Shown: positions 24,701 through 35,635 of the stretch, in pieces | Position numbering within the stretch: the stretch's first letter is position 1 | Layout: each line of letters starts with the position of its first letter | Assembly (NCBI GenBank): GCA_022494885.1 | Contig: JAGVSM010003825.1 | Coordinates: 18,472 to 82,471, forward strand | DNA length: 64,000 nucleotides | Source of the DNA: Micrasema longulum | Lineage: Eukaryota > Arthropoda > Insecta > Trichoptera > Brachycentridae | Direction of reading: 5' to 3' | Program-made: the position numbers and the translations under genes | The notes under the pieces: model-generated | Told to the model about the DNA's origin: nothing | The model's input: only the letters and a program-made list of their open reading frames with translations | The model's database searches: none

Positions 24701-25131
24701 AGGTGTAACTTGCGCTGTGCCGCACTCGAGTAGCTAAAGAGCCGTTTGCGGCTCGCGAGCCGCGGTTTGCCGACCACTGATCTATACGAAATACATTGAC
24801 AACTAAACATTTAACATTTTTGGGTTACGTTATTATACGTAGGAGGGGTCGATATGGATAAACGTAATTTAATTTTAGGTACGACATGACGATGTACTCC
24901 ATTGTACTGCATCACAACTCCAAGAAACAGCTGGACACGGAATCCCTGAAGAAACTTTCTCTTGTAGACGTCCAGACTGCCTTCCTCGCCCTGGCATCCG
25001 GCCTCCTGTTCTCCTTCGTAGTCCTGCTGGCGGAAGTGTGTTACTACTCACTGAGTAAACAATCTACGAAGCCTCGAAGGCCGAGATTTAGGGCAATAGG
25101 AGAACACGTCTTTGTGTTGGACGCTGACTAA
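18743..25131 (+). CDS. Divergent ionotropic receptor (IR gene 1), complete, four exons
   Basis: Coding exons 18743-20086, 22203-22441, 23554-23739 and 24879-25131. All junctions are GT-AG with matching phases (0, 2, 2), giving about 673 aa. I chose ATG 18743 (context AAAATG) because it starts a signal peptide-like stretch ('SIFLIFLNTFVYSAVSQ'); ATG 18731 in frame is the alternative. Layout: divergent amino-terminal region; ligand-binding half S1 about residues 225-340 ('GGIDGFLLGNMM', 'DIDFTNPIYNDQFCVLVPKA'); M1 about 367-388; pore/M2 region about 410-428; M3 about 430-448, ending at intron 1; S2 about 449-615 with 'HIVDECPRNYY'; M4 about 622-645; short basic tail. Known: insect IRs are iGluR-derived channels of chemosensory neurons, used with coreceptors such as IR25a. 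The canonical SYTANLAAF block is not seen, as is usual in divergent IRs. All introns are loaded with repeats. No defect is visible, so it may be functional; the ligand is unknown. Confidence 0.9.
20230..20700 (+). pseudogene. LINE C-terminal relic in IR intron 1
   Basis: One frame reads 'EYYYIKIYNLLPLSIKTI' followed by 'FKKAIKKWILEL', the usual 'NxLPxxI...FKxxLKxWL' ending of a non-LTR retrotransposon polyprotein, with a stop at about 20628. The upstream part has stops. Sense to the IR gene. Confidence 0.65.
21310..21935 (+). repeat. Dispersed repeat B, tandem 1.5-mer in IR intron 1
   Basis: The motif 'ATATGGGCAGAATRGTGAAT' recurs at about 21322 and 21717, so the unit is ~395 bp. TCTCCGGGGAGTTGAATCCA likewise occurs at about 21473 and 21868. 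This is the clearest evidence that B can be arranged head-to-tail. Confidence 0.75.
22470..22612 (+). repeat. Repeat shared with the Helitron at 29655
   Basis: About 140 bp, from TTTTTACCTTGCTTATAATA through GGGCCAATCAGGTACTTCTC, closely match 29800-29938 inside the third Helitron. A Helitron-derived piece in IR intron 2, starting ~30 bp after the exon-2 donor. Confidence 0.6.
22931..23505 (+). mobile_element. hAT-like transposon left-end fragment in IR intron 2
   Basis: Starts CAGCGTTGC, then repeats of CTACCGATTTT/CGGTAGA. The same start occurs at 37876 and, inverted, near 39445 (GGTTGGCAACGC). CAGNGTTGC ends suit hAT elements. The inner part 23280-23505 returns inverted at 27365-27560. 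It ends ~50 bp before IR exon 3. Confidence 0.5.
23752..23805 (-). repeat. SINE 3'-body fragment
   Basis: 'GGTGCATAGGGTACTGCGTTG' and 'CACCAAATGCAGC' match the body of the SINE at 58691 in reverse. It begins ~12 bp after the IR exon-3 donor. Confidence 0.5.
24290..24625 (-). repeat. Dispersed repeat B in IR intron 3, inverted
   Basis: Reverse copy: 'ACTTTACACACTGTGTAACA', 'CATCTGTTGATGTTTGTGGA', 'CTAGGCAACGCCTG'. Opposite orientation to the copy in intron 1, so the unspliced IR transcript could pair with itself. Confidence 0.75.
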
Positions 25132-25307
25132 ATAAATAAGTAAGTGCCCATAAAAAAAAACAAGCTTTTTAATATTTATTCATTCAAAATTACACTCGTT
25201 TAAATATTATTAAGGCTTTTTAGGCTGTGCCCGCGTCAAGCCATAATAATTAACAATAAAAAATACATTCAAAAATTACATTATAATGACGCAATAGAAT
25301 AACAATC

Positions 25308-25830
25308 CAGTAGCTCAATCACAAATAACTATCGACGTGCTTAAAAACATGCTAAGCATTTGAGTGATCACAATGAATAATAATGAACATGCTTAAATTA
25401 TCGCAGTCATAAGTCAACGCGTGTGTAATTTCTAAATCAACGCTCGTGTCGGTTTGTTTTTCGTTTTCCTCGTAAATGAATACAGTTCATTGGCGAAAAA
25501 TCGGCGTTTACTATAAAAAAATATATATAATATATTGCATTAGCAAAATAGTAAGAAGTATCTAATACAAACAAGTGAAAATTAAATTACAATTACGATG
25601 GCGACGGCTTTTCTTGACATTTGGCTTGCCAACCGCCGGCTAAATGCAATAAATAGCACGAAATTCAAACATGTGATTGCTCAGCAGGATTATACATCGC
25701 GAAACGTAAATATTTTGACATTTAATATTAGATGTTCCATTGTGATCACGAAGACAATAAACAACCATGTGAGAAATCGTTGTCACGTCGCTTATTAGCA
25801 CGTCGATAGTTATTTGTGATTGAACTACAG
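25308..25830. mobile_element. TIR element A, copy 1
   Basis: Left end CAGTAGCTCAATCACAAAT...CTATCGACGTGCT; right end is its inverse (ends CTACAG at 25830). 523 bp. Internal landmark 'GACATTTGGCTTGCCAACCG' at 25615. No transposase. Relatives at 27600-28522 and 52832-53483. Target duplication not clear. Confidence 0.7.
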
Positions 25831-26339
25831 AAAAACAAATAAATAATACAATTCCAGAGAAAACAATGTAAAAAAAATAATCAGACTTATAATATTAGAA
25901 ATCAAACACTGATTTGAGTCTACTGAACACTTTATTTTATCTTTACAAATATAAAAATAAAAACTTCGTGACAATTGTTTCGCCTTGTTAGGGTATTTTC
26001 AAACAAATGTGAAGATCAGATGGATTGAATGTCCTTATATAGGTATCTAATTCAAGGTACTTAAGTAGAAAATAAAAATAATCTTATGAACTATAGCATG
26101 TACATTAATCATAATTGAGGGGAAAACCAATGGTTAAGGGTGAGGCTAAGTGTTTAATAGGTAATGGGGAATTTAGGTATTTATATTTGAATTTCGGGAA
26201 AAATATAACAAAGTAAGTATTACATATATCTGATTATTTTAATATAAGTATTTAAATAATCAGATATAAATATTAAAATACAAATTTAGATTCATACATA
26301 ATCAAATAACCAAAATAATAGTATCATTGAAATCAAAAG

Positions 26340-26640
26340 AAAAAAATATAAAAACATAATAGAAATGATACTTGAGATATGGTTTCTAGAAACTCACTCT
26401 ATACTGCAGTAAGAAATGAGAGTTATAATTAATATGCTTATTTATTAATCAGCATATTATTTATCGAGTACTAAATTAAAGAATACAAAAATACATAGTG
26501 AAAAAACATAAAAATATCAAGATATATAAAAAGTAAAAAAAAGTATGGAAGGAAAAGTATGGAAAGCAGATTAGTCACTTTCCGCTAATCTCGAACTTTA
26601 GAAGATCGACAACCTCGTCCCATTTGAGTAGATGGAGTTT
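26340..26640 (+). repeat. Dispersed repeat D, copy 1
   Basis: AACTCACTCTATACT, TATGGAAGGAAA, GCTAATCTCGAACTTTA and ACAACCTCGTCCC appear in the same order at 39010-39250, where they adjoin a hAT-like right end. Possibly the internal part of that hAT family. Confidence 0.55.
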
Positions 26641-26839
26641 TTATTGGTTCCTAGAAAAAAGTATATCATATAAGTTTTTCCTAAATGTGAAATTTAAACT
26701 AGTTCAAAATGATTGGGGTGCATTTTTTTTATTTTATCTTAAACAAGTAAATACGTAAATTTATTTGGCAGAGCCCTAAACGCCGGCCTCAATTTGGTCC
26801 AGGGCCGCGATTATGATGGCAAGCTACGCCATACCTTCA

Positions 26840-27125
26840 CCACGACGGCATAGTTGAAGATAAATTCTCTCAAGCGATGACGAAGATACACTACCGATCT
26901 CCCATCTTCAAGTTTTGGGTAGGTACATCGATATGTAACAAGGAGAAGCGTACGCCACGGTACACATATCTACGCACTGAAGTGACATAGCTTCATTATG
27001 GCGTCATAGTTAAAGATCAATTCTCCCGAGCGATTACGAAGGTACACTATCGATCCCCCCACCTTCAAGTTTTGATGTAAGTACATCGGTTTGTATCGAC
27101 GGGTCTAGTACCCCACGATCTACGC
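26840..27125 (+). repeat. Tandem dimer, ~157-bp unit
   Basis: 'CATAGTTGAAGATAAATTCTC' at about 26848 recurs as 'CATAGTTAAAGATCAATTCTC' at about 27005. Each is followed by a matching ~100 bp (GCGAT.ACGAAG, CACTA.CGATC, CTTCAAGTTTTG). GC-richer than the flanks; not coding in any continuous frame. Confidence 0.6.
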
Positions 27126-27364
27126 ATAAAAGTGAAAACAATTTTTATTTTAAATTCGATTTATTTAAATTTTAATCGTTCTGAGGTTGGCATTTTTTTT
27201 CTGAAAAGCCTATATAAAATATGATAGAGAAATAAGTTAATTTTGAAGTCGAATTAAATTCAGACATAACTGTCAGTTTTGAAAACAAACACAAAAAAAA
27301 AAAAAAAATTGATAATAATCTTTAATTTATCTAAAAAAATTACCCTCATTTAGGTATGTACATC

Positions 27365-28522
27365 AAAGTGGGCCGATGATGTATGAAGCTATTTTTTTTA
27401 GACATCAAAGTGAAAAGGGTCTAAAAAGTTGCATTTTGGATCACATTGAACATAAAAATTATTAAAAAAAATATTCCCTCAACCGAGGTTTGAAGTTTAT
27501 AACTGTCTGAACATTTTGTTGATTATCAATATTGATAAAATTCTTTTCTGTTAGTAAAGATAATATGGAAAATATTCCAAAACTGCTATTTACATTTATT
27601 TATTTATTATTTATCATGCTATTTATTGCATTTAGCCGGCGGTTGGCAAGCCAAATGTCAAGAAAAGCAGTCGCCATAGTAATTGTAATTTAATTTTCAC
27701 TTTTTTGTATTAGATACTCCTTACTATTTTGCAAATGCAATATATTGTATTATTGATTTTTCGCCAGCAAACTATATTTATTTACGAGGAAAACAAAAAA
27801 CAAACTGACACGAGCACTTAGAGATTACACACGCGTTGACTTATGGCTGCGATAACCTAAGCATGTTCATTATTGTTCATTGTGAACACTCAAATTCTTA
27901 GCATGTTTTTAAGCACGTTGATTGTAATTTGTGATTGAGCTACGGGGGTGCTATTCTGAACCAACCAAAAGAAAACAGTTTTTCTCGTGTATTTTGTATG
28001 TAAATACGCGAGATAACACGGCCGCGAGAGCGTTTAGAATACCACATTTTTAAGGTATAATACTTTTCATGCGTGTGTAATCTCTAAGTCAATGCTCGTG
28101 TTAGTTTGTTTTTTGTTTTCCTTATAAATAAATACAGTTTATTGGCGAAAAATCGCCGTTTACTATAAAAAATAATACAATATATAAAACTGAAAATTAA
28201 ATTACGATAACTATGGCGACTGCTTTTCTTGACATTTGGCTCGCCAACCGCCGGCTAAATGCAATGAATAGCATGATTAATAATAAATAAATAAATAAAA
28301 ATAACAGTTTTGGAATATTTTCCATATTTACACCGGTGAAATTCAAATATGTGATTGCGCAGCAGGATTATACGTCGCAAAACGTAAATATTTTGAAATT
28401 TTATATTAGGTGTTCAGAGATGTTGCATTATGATTGCGAATACGATATACAGCCATTGTGAGGAATTGTTATCAATTCGCTTATTAGCACGTCAATAATT
28501 ATTTGTGATTGAGCTACAGGGG
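27365..28522. repeat. Rearranged cluster: inverted hAT piece, inverted element A, small MITE, direct element A
   Basis: 27365-27565 is the inverse of 23280-23505. 27590-27946 is the inverse of most of element A, ending in its TIR (GATTGAGCTAC). 27948-28052 is a ~105-bp MITE with GGTGCTATTCTGAAC and inverted TTTAGAATACCAC ends. 28060-28522 is direct element A lacking its left end but keeping the right TIR. The two A arms face each other as a palindrome. Confidence 0.65.
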
Positions 28523-28794
28523 TCGCTGATTTTATATGCTGTTCCAATACAACGCGTGAAATATTTTGTTATTTTGATAACATAAAATAATTTAAATAAT
28601 GCATAAGTATTTAAATATTTATGTGAACCACTTTACGTTTCGATTGAACTACATAGTTTGTACTCAGTTCTAGGAAGGACTGTGATTAATATAGGATTGA
28701 CAGGATACTAATTCTAATAAACCTTCTATAGTACCTGACATCCCCGGAGACGACGATGCTCAGCAACACGAAGATGAAGATGATGAAGAAGAAG

Positions 28795-28910
28795 AATGTT
28801 CAAATATGGGCAGAATGGTGAATTTAACATAGTGTTTGATGACCAATTAAAGAAAGGTGTTTATCCTTGTAAATGCCTTCACTTTCATACTCCATTATCA
28901 ACAATTTTCT
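28795..28910 (+). repeat. Dispersed repeat B fragment
   Basis: 'TTCAAATATGGGCAGAATGG' then a diverged tail ending near 'ATTATCAACAATTT'. It lies between element A and the LINE at 28975. Confidence 0.5.
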
Positions 28911-28974
28911 CATTAATCTTAAAATTGAGACACTTATTATTGAATAAAACTTTAGAATCACATATTAAGTAGGT

Positions 28975-29640
28975 ATATTGTATATAATATATATTGTATA
29001 TATTATATTGCTCACTTGTTCGTCCTCTTTTAGAATATGCATCCGTGATCTGGTCTCCCTTCTATGTAGGCCGTATAAATTATATCGAATCGCTGCAACA
29101 TCGTTTGCTAAGAAAAGTAGCATGGATGATTGGCCTCGAGAGGGGAGACTACACTTATGGAGAAATGGAGTCAATGTTAAAAATCTCAAGTCTACAAAAA
29201 CGTAGAAATAACATTGACTCCATATTTATGTTTAATTTGCTGAATGGCTTAATTGATGTACTATCGTTACTGGAACAGGTGGCATTCAATGTTCCGATCC
29301 GGTTGAGAAATAATAATGTGCTGTTCCTCGATCAACACAGCACAAACTATAGCCTGCATGCACCAATGTCCCGATTGTGTCGTATTGTAAACTCGAGACA
29401 AGATCTGGACATTTTTGGTGCAAGTCTTTATAGTTTTAAAAATTCACTAAGATAGACCGGATCTTGTCTTGAGGTAGTATTTTTTTTTTGTCCTAGCTTT
29501 AATTTTATTTAGTTGTATTTTATTTTATGAATGCCTGTATTTATTATAAGAAATTGTATTTACCATCGTTAGAATGGACTGCATAAGTCCGTCAAATAAA
29601 TAAATAAAATAAAAAAATAAATAAATATAAAATAAAAATT
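28975..29640 (+). pseudogene. 5'-truncated LINE (reverse transcriptase C-terminus) with ATAAATA-rich tail
   Basis: A clean frame from about 28994 to 29455 (about 153 aa) reads 'LYCSLVRPLLEYASVIWSPF' and 'LSRLCRIVNSRQDL'-like blocks near its end, the C-terminal region after the reverse transcriptase palm of jockey/CR1-like non-LTR elements. The 3' UTR follows, then AAATAAATAAATAAA (about 29595-29640). 5'-truncated on insertion. The paralogue at 35636-36483 aligns throughout. Confidence 0.8.
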
Positions 29641-29654
29641 AAAATGATGTAATA

Positions 29655-30377
29655 TCAATTTATATAAATAAAAATGAAAGTATGTATGTTTGTCTTTATA
29701 AACTCAATAACTACCGGACAAATTCACGAGCGATTTTTCGCAAAATAATCTTATTTACGTGAATTAGGTTTTTTTAATTTTTTATATGGGAGTTGCATTA
29801 TTTTTTACCTTGCTTATAATATACAAGGTTTATATTTCAAAAAGAAGATTTTTCTGCTATTGTATTACATTATTCTAGCCAAACTGTTGGAATCAGGAAG
29901 GATTTTAGAATGTGGGCCAATCAGGTACTTCTCTCGAGTTTGACATTTGCAAAAACAATTCTATATTTGAAAATGAATTATTTTATGATTTGGAATTCAA
30001 CCATAAACACGTACCTAATTAAATTCAGTATTTGAATATTAAAAAAAAATAGTTTTGGAATTCAATCAAACATTATAAACATAAACAAGTACCTAACAAG
30101 GCTCAGGGTAAATTGTGCTCTGAATTTTCTTCATTAACACGTATTCCCGTATTTTCTCCCTGGGTTATGGCACGAGAGCAGTGAATTTTGCACAATTTTG
30201 ATTTGAGCACGTTGAGGAGATAAAACGAAAAACTAATCCTTATTACGAATACACAAAAAGCTCAAAAAAGTCTAAAATAAATAACGTGTGTTCTTATTTA
30301 CGAAAAAACGTTTTTTCAATCAGCTAATAGCAGGCAAGCCAACGTTCAGGCAGGACATCGTCTGTCAGGTCCGCTAG
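29655..30377 (+). mobile_element. Non-autonomous Helitron
   Basis: Starts TCAATTTATATAAATAAAAA, followed by GTATGTATGTTTGTC and 'CTCAATAACTACCGGACAAA', a common insect Helitron 5' region. Ends GTCTGTCAGGTCCGCTAG|T at 30377. No Rep/helicase ORF. It abuts the LINE tail. Confidence 0.7.
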
Positions 30378-30449
30378 TATAAAATAAAGTATATGGTATA
30401 AAAATTGTATTAAAAAAAATACATCAATGCATTAAGGAACTTTTTACTT

Positions 30450-31110
30450 AAAATATTTTTTGTGGATATTTATTTTATTTTATTTATTTACGGAGTAAGT
30501 CAGTGAAATGATAAAGAACATGATTTTTTAAAATACATAAAAAATATTAAAAAAAATAAAACCCTATGACGAGTGTATAGAAGAATGCATCCATAATTTA
30601 TTAAGAAAATCATACAGTCTTTATATAAAACAAGGTACAAAAGAACAATTAAAAAAGGTAAGACCAATTACAGATTTCACACTAATTTATTATGAATGCA
30701 GGAGGAGAGGGGAAAAATAATTGAATTTTAAAAAAGTAAAAATATTAATATTAAATAAAAAGTACATAAAAGGGAGAAGACATTGTATAGCTCCAACTTT
30801 ACTTTCCTCCCTCTCTCTCTGCTTCCATGAACATTTATATTTCTTTGTAAAAATTCATAACCAACAATAATTCATTAGATGCAGGTAGAAGATTTACATG
30901 TGAATAAGTATAAATTAAGAGTTGAAATCAAACGTTTAAATTAAAATCAAAAGTAAAAGTTAAAATTGAAATCAAAAGCTTAAATTAAAATTAAAGTTAA
31001 AAGTTTAATTAAAAATTAAGTTGAAATTAAGAATTAAAATTAAAATGTTAAAATTGAAAGATAAAATTCAAAGTCAAATTAAAAGTTAAAAGTCAAGCAG
31101 GAGATAAATC
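30450..31110. repeat. LINE 3'-UTR-like DNA and AT-rich degenerate minisatellite
   Basis: 30450-30790 resembles reverse-oriented LINE 3' UTRs elsewhere (TTTATTTATTT start, GGAGGAGAGGGG). 30930-31095 consists of imperfect AAAATTAAAAGTT units. Confidence 0.4.
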
Positions 31111-31539
31111 TCAAACAGATCTGATAAAAATATGGTATTTACAATGTAATATGTCGATGTCACTAAAACTGTCATTATAGGTAATCTGTATTCTTCGAAG
31201 AGTGCTATTTTTCAAATAATTAGTTATTGAGTTAGGAATGTCAAAGAGTACAGATTGACGAGTTCTACGGACAGGGACTCAATATGAAATGCCTCTAACA
31301 ATTTCTGGGCTATCAATTACGTTATTAACAATTTAGTAGAGAAAGCTCATATCCAACGTGGTACGCCGAGTTGCGAGATTTTGAACCTTGAGAAAATTAG
31401 CTACTTGAAAATGAAACATTATTTTTGAAATCTAATTGTCTAAGAAAATAGTTTTGAATATATTGAGGATAATACAATATCATATTTTGACCCTTCCGAG
31501 CCTAGGGGGTATTTCAATAACTTTTGTTCTAATCATCAT

Positions 31540-31695
31540 ATCGTCTGACTAACTTGCCAAACTCCGATCTCCAAAAAAATATAAAATTTACAGGAGGATG
31601 AAAAAACAGTTTAATTTCGACAAATTATACAGTTTTTTCACCCTCCTGTAAAAAAAAAATATTTTTGGAGATTGGAGTTTTGCAAGTAAGTCAGA
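31540..31695. mobile_element. Foldback MITE, ~70-bp arms
   Basis: 'AACTTGCCAAACTCCGATCTCC', A-rich DNA and 'TTTACAGGAGGATGAAAAAAC' are mirrored by 'GTTTTTTCACCCTCCTGTAAA' and 'GGAGATTGGAGTTTTGCAAGT'. The unit folds into one hairpin with few mismatches. Non-coding. Confidence 0.75.
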
Positions 31696-31734
31696 GGATA
31701 TATAAATCAATTTATTTTTACTTAGAACTGAAAT

Positions 31735-33065
31735 GGATCTTATATGCATTTTAAAAATACAAAATGCTATTAGTGATGTCGCATCTCTGTTGCAATCAAC
31801 CCCTCTTCATGTTCCCAACCGGATCACCAGAATTAAGCTTCTTCGATTTTCACGGCCGTTCACATCAACCCTGTGATGGACGATGTAATGCGATTTACGG
31901 CATAATAACCCAAAAAACTTATTGTGTGTCACCAGAAGTCAAAATTTGCTATTTATCAAATCTTCTAAGAGCAACTTTCAATCGCGGCCCTGGGCTGATT
32001 ATGAACGGCCATCTTCATCGGTACTGAGACGGTATAAACTCATATTGATATTTATATCTGAAAGTGTGTATATTTGTATGAAAATTCAAAGTATCTTCGT
32101 CGGTAACCAGTAATTGAACATGATTAGAAAAAAAAATGTAAACATTTTCTATGATTCATACAGAAAACCATAGAATTAAGAATAGTCCAGAAGCCACATA
32201 CGCGCATCAAACAGAAAACGGCCAAACTCTTAAACGAGTAGTTTTACGTTTTGACCCATTGGTTTATTTGTAGACGTCGCTCAGTACGCAACTCCCAATT
32301 TGAATTTAACTATGCCGTGTTGGGTCGTTTTAAAGTGTAGAAATGCTGGTGGGATCAAAAAGAAACAGGATGGTATTACATTTTATGTGTAAGTAGTAAA
32401 TGCATGTGTAAGTAGCAAATGCGTTACTGATTTTTTAAATTATTTTTCCACCTGTCAGATTGTTATTGAAAACAAAATAGACATTTTGTTAGTGTTACCA
32501 GGGTATTCAATTTTTTTGCGCTACTTTTTATTAATAAGAACCTTGGTTTTAATTGATTAAGTGGAATTTTAGCTTATTTTTTGCTCATCTAATGAGAGAA
32601 CTAACAAAAATTGGACCTCTCGGATAAACAACACTGTGGTGGAAGTTTGAACGACATTATTTTTAAAACAAATAATACAATTAACATTACATAAAAATAT
32701 CAGTTTTATGTAAAATAATATATGTTTTATTTTTTGAGTTTAAAGTTCATTAATTCAATTACTCTTATTAAATGACCCTTTACTTATCTACTCTGTTGTG
32801 TCAATCAATATTTCTGTGTGTACAATAAAAATTTAGAAAAATTGTCAATTTTTTTAATATTTTTAAATCTTACATTTGTGTTATGGTTATATTTTTTGCG
32901 ATCTGGCAACATTACACGGCGACTTCACGAATGCGCGCGGCGAAAGTGGAGGGGATTTTTGGACACAATTTTTACTTCTCATCAGAATACGTACCCTGGA
33001 GGCAACTGGAGATGTCCACATGCTCCACTTAGGAGTGGATGAGGAAAAGAAGAAGAAAAAAATTA
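31735..33065. mobile_element. Stack of insertions: LINE, MITE, P-like THAP element, second LINE tail
   Basis: 31735-31980 matches LINE 36240-36372. At 31981 a MITE of the 49216 family starts (TCGCGGCCCTGGGC), running to about 32165. At 32169 a P-like element starts (CATAGAATTAAGAATAGTC). Its exon 1 is intact at 32312-32392, starts MPCWVVLKCRN and reads 'KKKQDGITFYV' up to a GTAAGT donor. Exon 2 is deleted and the element breaks off near 32970. 32985-33060 is the end of a LINE like 47202 ('WRQLEMSTCST' then stop) plus an AAGAAGAAG tail. Confidence 0.65.
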
Positions 33066-33959
33066 GCTTTTAATTAAAGTAAATTTGATGGAATATTTTT
33101 TTTGAAGTAAACAAATAAATAACCACCCCTTTGAAGTAAATATAAACCTTGTTCATATATAATTGGTACACATATTATTTATATTTTTTGTATTTCATTG
33201 CTTTATATTTGTTTTTTATTATATTTTATACTATATTATTTATGTTTAAGTAAAATGTATTCTTGGCACATATATATACTTTATATTTGTATAATAACGA
33301 TTTTTAATTTCTTACATTTGATTAGCTAGGCATTTATAATTAAGTAGTTTTAGTTTTTCATGTTATTGTTTTATTAGTATAGGACTACTTATGCTCTAAA
33401 GATAGAAAATCTCCATCTTAGAACAGGCTGTGCAATGTTAGATGGAGACTATCATAAACAGAGAACACTCCGTTTTCATTTTACATTAATTGGTTTTATA
33501 TAGATTCCCTGTATTAAGTATACATATTCTTTTTTTGCAATAAATTTATAAAATAAATGAATAATCACGGTAAAAATAATGCAACCCCCATACAAAAACA
33601 AAAAAAATCACAGCCGTCAAGGTGTTTACCCATAGCCCTGGGCATCTGGGCTTTTGCCTTCCTTTGATCGCGTTATACCCTTGCGATCTTTTGATCGCGT
33701 TATACCCCACGATAACGGGTCCTCACCTAAACTTAGCCACCAAATTCAAAATATACATTAACTCATTTTAATCTGAAAATTCGATTTGACAACTAATTAA
33801 AAATTGATGAATGGCAAAAACTTATTCTGGACATTTCCCATACAATATTGATGCCTAAAATAATGAGAAAAATATTAAAAATGAATCGTTTATCCATGAA
33901 CTGTCGCTGTTTAAAAAACTTTAATCTAATCCCTCTTCATTTTAATAAAATAAGCAAAT
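33066..33959. other. AT-rich intergenic DNA
   Basis: No credible ORF. A short direct repeat, TTTGATCGCGTTATACCC, occurs at about 33664 and 33690. Confidence 0.4.
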
Positions 33960-34290
33960 TTTATCACCGTTCTGTTAAAATATAATATTTACTTATTTAC
34001 TGTCATGTTATATTATATTACATTCACAAAATTATAATTTATACAAAGGTGTTTTGGCTATCTAACTAGGGTTATTTACCCCGTTCTAAGATAGTAAAAA
34101 AAATATATGAAAACAGTCATCAATATATAGAAATAGTTATAAAGATAGTGGACAAAGTGAAAAACAAGGTAAAAAATGAAGTAAAATCATGGTAAAAATT
34201 AAGCAAAAACATAGAAAAAACGTAGTAAAAACAAAGTAATAAATGTGGTGAAAACATAGTAAAAAAATATTAATATAAAAATAATAATTG
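33960..34290 (-). repeat. LINE 3'-UTR copy
   Basis: 'CAAAATTATAATTTATACAAAG' (in part), 'ACTAGGGTTATTTACCCC' and a run of GTAAAAA-type units match 52385-52640. Read on the minus strand it would be a LINE 3' UTR. Confidence 0.5.
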
Positions 34291-34386
34291 TTACAAGGAC
34301 GATATATGTGGTTTCTATTTGAATAACTAGAACGAAACGTGTTTTGCTGTTACGTTGAATAATATTTTTAATTCATAACGGATGGA

Positions 34387-35135
34387 AGAGTTGTGAAAAT
34401 GTGGATGTTTAAGCATAGGCTGAATGGTAAATGTTTCACAGTGTGTAAAGTGGCCACTTAAGCCAGACATTGACAGGTCATAAGCCCCGTAAATGCATAG
34501 GCTTCCATATTACCTTCTTTAGGGTATTCTCCATCCCTGTTGTAATTTGTTAATCTAAATGACTCCCGAGGGGGTGAAATCCAGTCTTTTGTCTACAAAC
34601 ATTATATTTTTTTATATTTTTTATATCTAAACATTTTTTTTAATTCCCGCCAAACTGCAAAAGCAGTTTTTTTGCACGGATTTCTCTCTTTAAACATTTT
34701 TGTAACACAATATGATTAAGTTTAAATAAAATATTTTTAAAAAAATCTTAAAAATATCAATAAAATAAAAGTTAAAAAAAATTAAATACAAGTAAATCAA
34801 ATCTTTTTTGAAAACGAAATATATAAAAAATAATAAACAAACACTTTTTTAAAATCTGTTTGGAGAAACCCATGTTTGAATATTCACATTTCCTCAACTT
34901 TTCCCATCTGTTGACTTTTGTGAAGTAAAAGAGTTGAAACCTTTATCACGGAAGAGTCAAGGAAATGTGGATGTTCAAACATGGGCACAATGGTGGATGT
35001 TAGACAGCGTGTAAAGTGGCTACTTAAACCAGCCAATGGCAGGTCATAAGCCATGTATTTACATAGCCTAGACTTCCATATTACCACTCAAAATTGTTTT
35101 CCGTCTGTTGCAACAAAATTAAATTTACACTTTGT
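34387..35135. repeat. Dispersed repeat B, two copies, second one inverted-joined
   Basis: 34387-34600 is a forward copy. At 34873-34950 a reverse copy (TCATCTGTTGACTTTTG type) joins directly to a forward copy at 34951-35130 (GTGGATGTTCAAACATGGGC). The palindromic junction resembles those at 50660 and 55500. Confidence 0.65.
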
Positions 35136-35354
35136 CTCTTAGAGCAGTTCAAATTTCCGTCCACGATTGGTAGATTATAGATGGGCATAATCACTGTTTA
35201 TTCCTTTTTAATATGTATATTTATTTTTCTGTGTTTGCTAACGCGTTTAAGTTGCTTCTTGCTTGTAAAACTAGTAGCGTAGGCAGGAATCTTGGATCAG
35301 TAAACATTGAACTTTTAATTCTCCGCGCGAAGTCAAATAAGTCATTTATCACGG

Positions 35355-35622
35355 CCTTAATTTTATTTATTTTTTTATTTCTTATTTTATTTTTATTTAT
35401 TAAGGAAAAACAACAGTTGTTATATAAGAATACAAAATATAAATAATAGTACAAACATCCAGTTAAAGTTTTTCACAAATATAATAAGAGAATATGTTAC
35501 ACAGTAAAGAGAAAAATAATATATTATATAAGACATGAGAAAAAAAAAGAGCTCGTAAAAAGGTTTAGGGATGAGGAAATAGAGTGGAGGAGTGGAGGAG
35601 AGGAGGAGAGGGATTTTCATAA
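35355..35622 (-). repeat. LINE 3'-UTR-like tail
   Basis: Begins with TTTATTT repeats, then 'AACAACAGTTGTTATATAAG', ending in GGAGGAGAGGAGGAGAGGG. Similar to 60425-60605 and 56095-56165. Reverse orientation. Confidence 0.45.
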
Positions 35623-35635
35623 TATAGTTGACCAA

